A DNA stretch of 5,856 nucleotides from Thermoplasmatota archaeon. GTDB lineage: Archaea > Thermoplasmatota > Thermoplasmata > UBA10834. Location of the stretch: NCBI GenBank assembly GCA_030836605.1, contig JAUPMC010000128.1:1-5856 (forward strand), in the 5' to 3' direction. Position numbers and translations under genes: made by a program. Below are positions 4,760 to 5,856 of the stretch, piece after piece. The notes beneath the pieces were generated by a model. The model made no database searches and was not told where the DNA came from. It saw only the letters and a list, made by a program, of their open reading frames with translations. How positions within the stretch are numbered: the stretch's first letter is position 1; every line of letters starts with the position of its first letter.

Positions 4760-5856
4760 TTGAGAAGGGGATTAGTTGGGATAGCCGCAGCCCTGGTAGT
4801 TGCGATGCCGTCGCTCTTCCTGGCTGCGCCTGCTAGCGCGGAGACCGTGCCGGACATGTGGACCGTGATGGTGTACATGGACGGGGACAACAACCTCGAG
4901 GCCGCCACGGTGACGGACCTCGGGGAGATGATGGTGGCCGGCTCGACGGCCGACGTGAACATCGTGGTCCTCGTGGACACCCTCGAGGGACCGGCGGACC
5001 TGGTGTACGTGAACCAGGGGAGCACGACGACCATAGCGGCGTGGGGTGAGGTCAACATGGGCGACCCAGCCACACTGCAGTCGTTCATCTCCCAGGCCGC
5101 GGCGCTGTACCCGGCGGAGAACTACGTGCTCGACTTCTGGAACCACGGGGGAGGCATCATGGGCGTCTGCTGGGACGACACGTCCAGCTCCGACAAGCTC
5201 ACGATGCCCGAGCTGAGGTCCGCGGTCGTCGGCGCGGGCGTCGTCATGGACGTCATCATGTTCGACGCGTGCGACATGGCCCAGGCCGAGATAGCGCACC
5301 AGTTCGTCGGGTACGCGGACTACATGGTCTTCAGCCAGGAGACGATGTGGGGACAAGGGTTCCCGTACGACACCATCCTGACCAGGCTGGTCGCGACGCC
5401 GACCATGACCGACAGGGACTACGCGATCGTGGTGGGCGAGGAGTTCGTGGTGTTCTACGACGCCCTCGGCTGGAACCTGTGCACCATCAGCGTGTACGAC
5501 ATGTCCTACCTGACGGCGGTCTCCGGGTCTGTCGGGACCTTCGCGAGCGGGATGAAGGCCACCATGAGCACGACCTACAAGACCTACAAGGCCTGCAGGC
5601 TCGGGGCCGAGGAGGCCGCGGGCGCGGTGGACCTGATGGGCTTCGCGCAGCTCGTGTCCGCGAACACGAAGGTCAGCACGTCCGTGAGGAGCGCGGCGGC
5701 GGCGGTTGTCAGCGCGGTGGACATGGCCATCATCTACGAGTGGCACACGAGTGACTGCGACGGGATGAACGGCCTGGGGATATGGTTCCCCGTGAGCTCC
5801 GTGTCATACTACTGGAGCCCCACGATGGAGACCATGTACCGGTCGATGCCGTTCGA
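4760..5856 (+). CDS. Secreted clostripain-like cysteine protease, peptidase family C11 (3' end outside window)
   Basis: From a TTG at 4760, preceded seven bases earlier by GGGGG (4748-4752), the frame stays open for 365 residues to the window edge. Residues 1-27 are a signal peptide: MRRG, a long hydrophobic core and ASA before the likely cleavage at Ala27-Glu28, so the enzyme should be exported, probably through Sec. The mature part starts with WTVMVYMDGDNNLE, the hallmark opening of family C11. The catalytic pair is His129 in WNHGGG and Cys171 in FDACDMA; Asp169, two residues before the cysteine, corresponds to the S1-pocket Asp that gives known members preference for Arg or Lys. SQE at 192-194 and WGQGFPY follow as in the family. 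It probably degrades extracellular protein or activates itself by cleavage, as known members do. An in-frame GTG at 4736 would add eight residues before the signal peptide. The C-terminus, which might hold a membrane anchor or surface domain, is not visible. Confidence 0.9.
   Translation, partial: MRRGLVGIAAALVVAMPSLFLAAPASAETVPDMWTVMVYMDGDNNLEAATVTDLGEMMVAGSTADVNIVVLVDTLEGPADLVYVNQGSTTTIAAWGEVNMGDPATLQSFISQAAALYPAENYVLDFWNHGGGIMGVCWDDTSSSDKLTMPELRSAVVGAGVVMDVIMFDACDMAQAEIAHQFVGYADYMVFSQETMWGQGFPYDTILTRLVATPTMTDRDYAIVVGEEFVVFYDALGWNLCTISVYDMSYLTAVSGSVGTFASGMKATMSTTYKTYKACRLGAEEAAGAVDLMGFAQLVSANTKVSTSVRSAAAAVVSAVDMAIIYEWHTSDCDGMNGLGIWFPVSSVSYYWSPTMETMYRSMPF

Noticed and set aside
4772..5746. 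A 324-codon open frame on the minus strand opposite the protease
   Set aside because: It is a low-complexity His/Arg/Val/Gly-rich shadow of the C11 protease frame, which has a signal peptide and catalytic motifs.
1..5856. Mobile element, CRISPR array or attachment site
   Set aside because: No transposase or integrase frame, no spaced repeats and no terminal inverted repeats with target duplications were seen.

Overview
The window is a GC-rich piece of what is most likely an archaeal genome. Third codon positions in the real genes are almost all G or C, and arginine is often AGG. Several genes have an AT-rich TATA-like element about 35-45 bases before the start codon with only a short leader, as in archaea. 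The histidine kinase has an archaeal-type H-box and C-terminal end. A Thermoplasmatota lineage (for example Methanomassiliicoccales-like) is my best guess, but it is an inference from protein flavour and promoter style; no rRNA or other marker gene is present.

Layout, left to right. (1) 1-660, minus: N-terminal 220 residues of a flavin-dependent pyridine nucleotide-disulfide oxidoreductase of the dihydrolipoamide dehydrogenase/mercuric reductase type, running off the left edge. (2) 661-773: a short divergent promoter region. (3) 774-1001, plus: a 75-residue protein I do not recognise. (4) 1011-1124, minus: a candidate microprotein with a CxxC-x5-CxxH zinc-finger-like motif but no ATG, GTG or TTG start; it converges on the 75-residue gene with nine bases between the stop codons. 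(5) 1180-3336, minus: a 718-residue soluble multidomain sensor (helical N-terminal domain, two GAF domains, histidine-kinase core) whose ATP-binding boxes look partly degenerate. (6) 3337-3550: a 214-base divergent intergenic region with TATA-like elements for both flanking genes, a perfect 10-base palindrome and a strong GC-rich inverted repeat. (7) 3551-4573, plus: a complete 340-residue ornithine cyclodeaminase/archaeal alanine dehydrogenase family enzyme. (8) 4574-4759: intergenic, with weak terminator-like or promoter-like T-tracts. (9) 4760-5856, plus: a secreted clostripain-like (family C11) cysteine protease, open at the right edge.

The genes do not form one obvious pathway. The closest regulatory link is the divergent pair of sensor kinase and cyclodeaminase/alanine dehydrogenase, which share an upstream region. 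No response regulator, no 2-oxoacid dehydrogenase partner and no mobile element is visible. The points most worth a second look are the degenerate, cysteine-rich sensor kinase, the start-less zinc-finger microprotein and the structured divergent promoter. I see no convincing evidence for a wholly new multi-gene system here.
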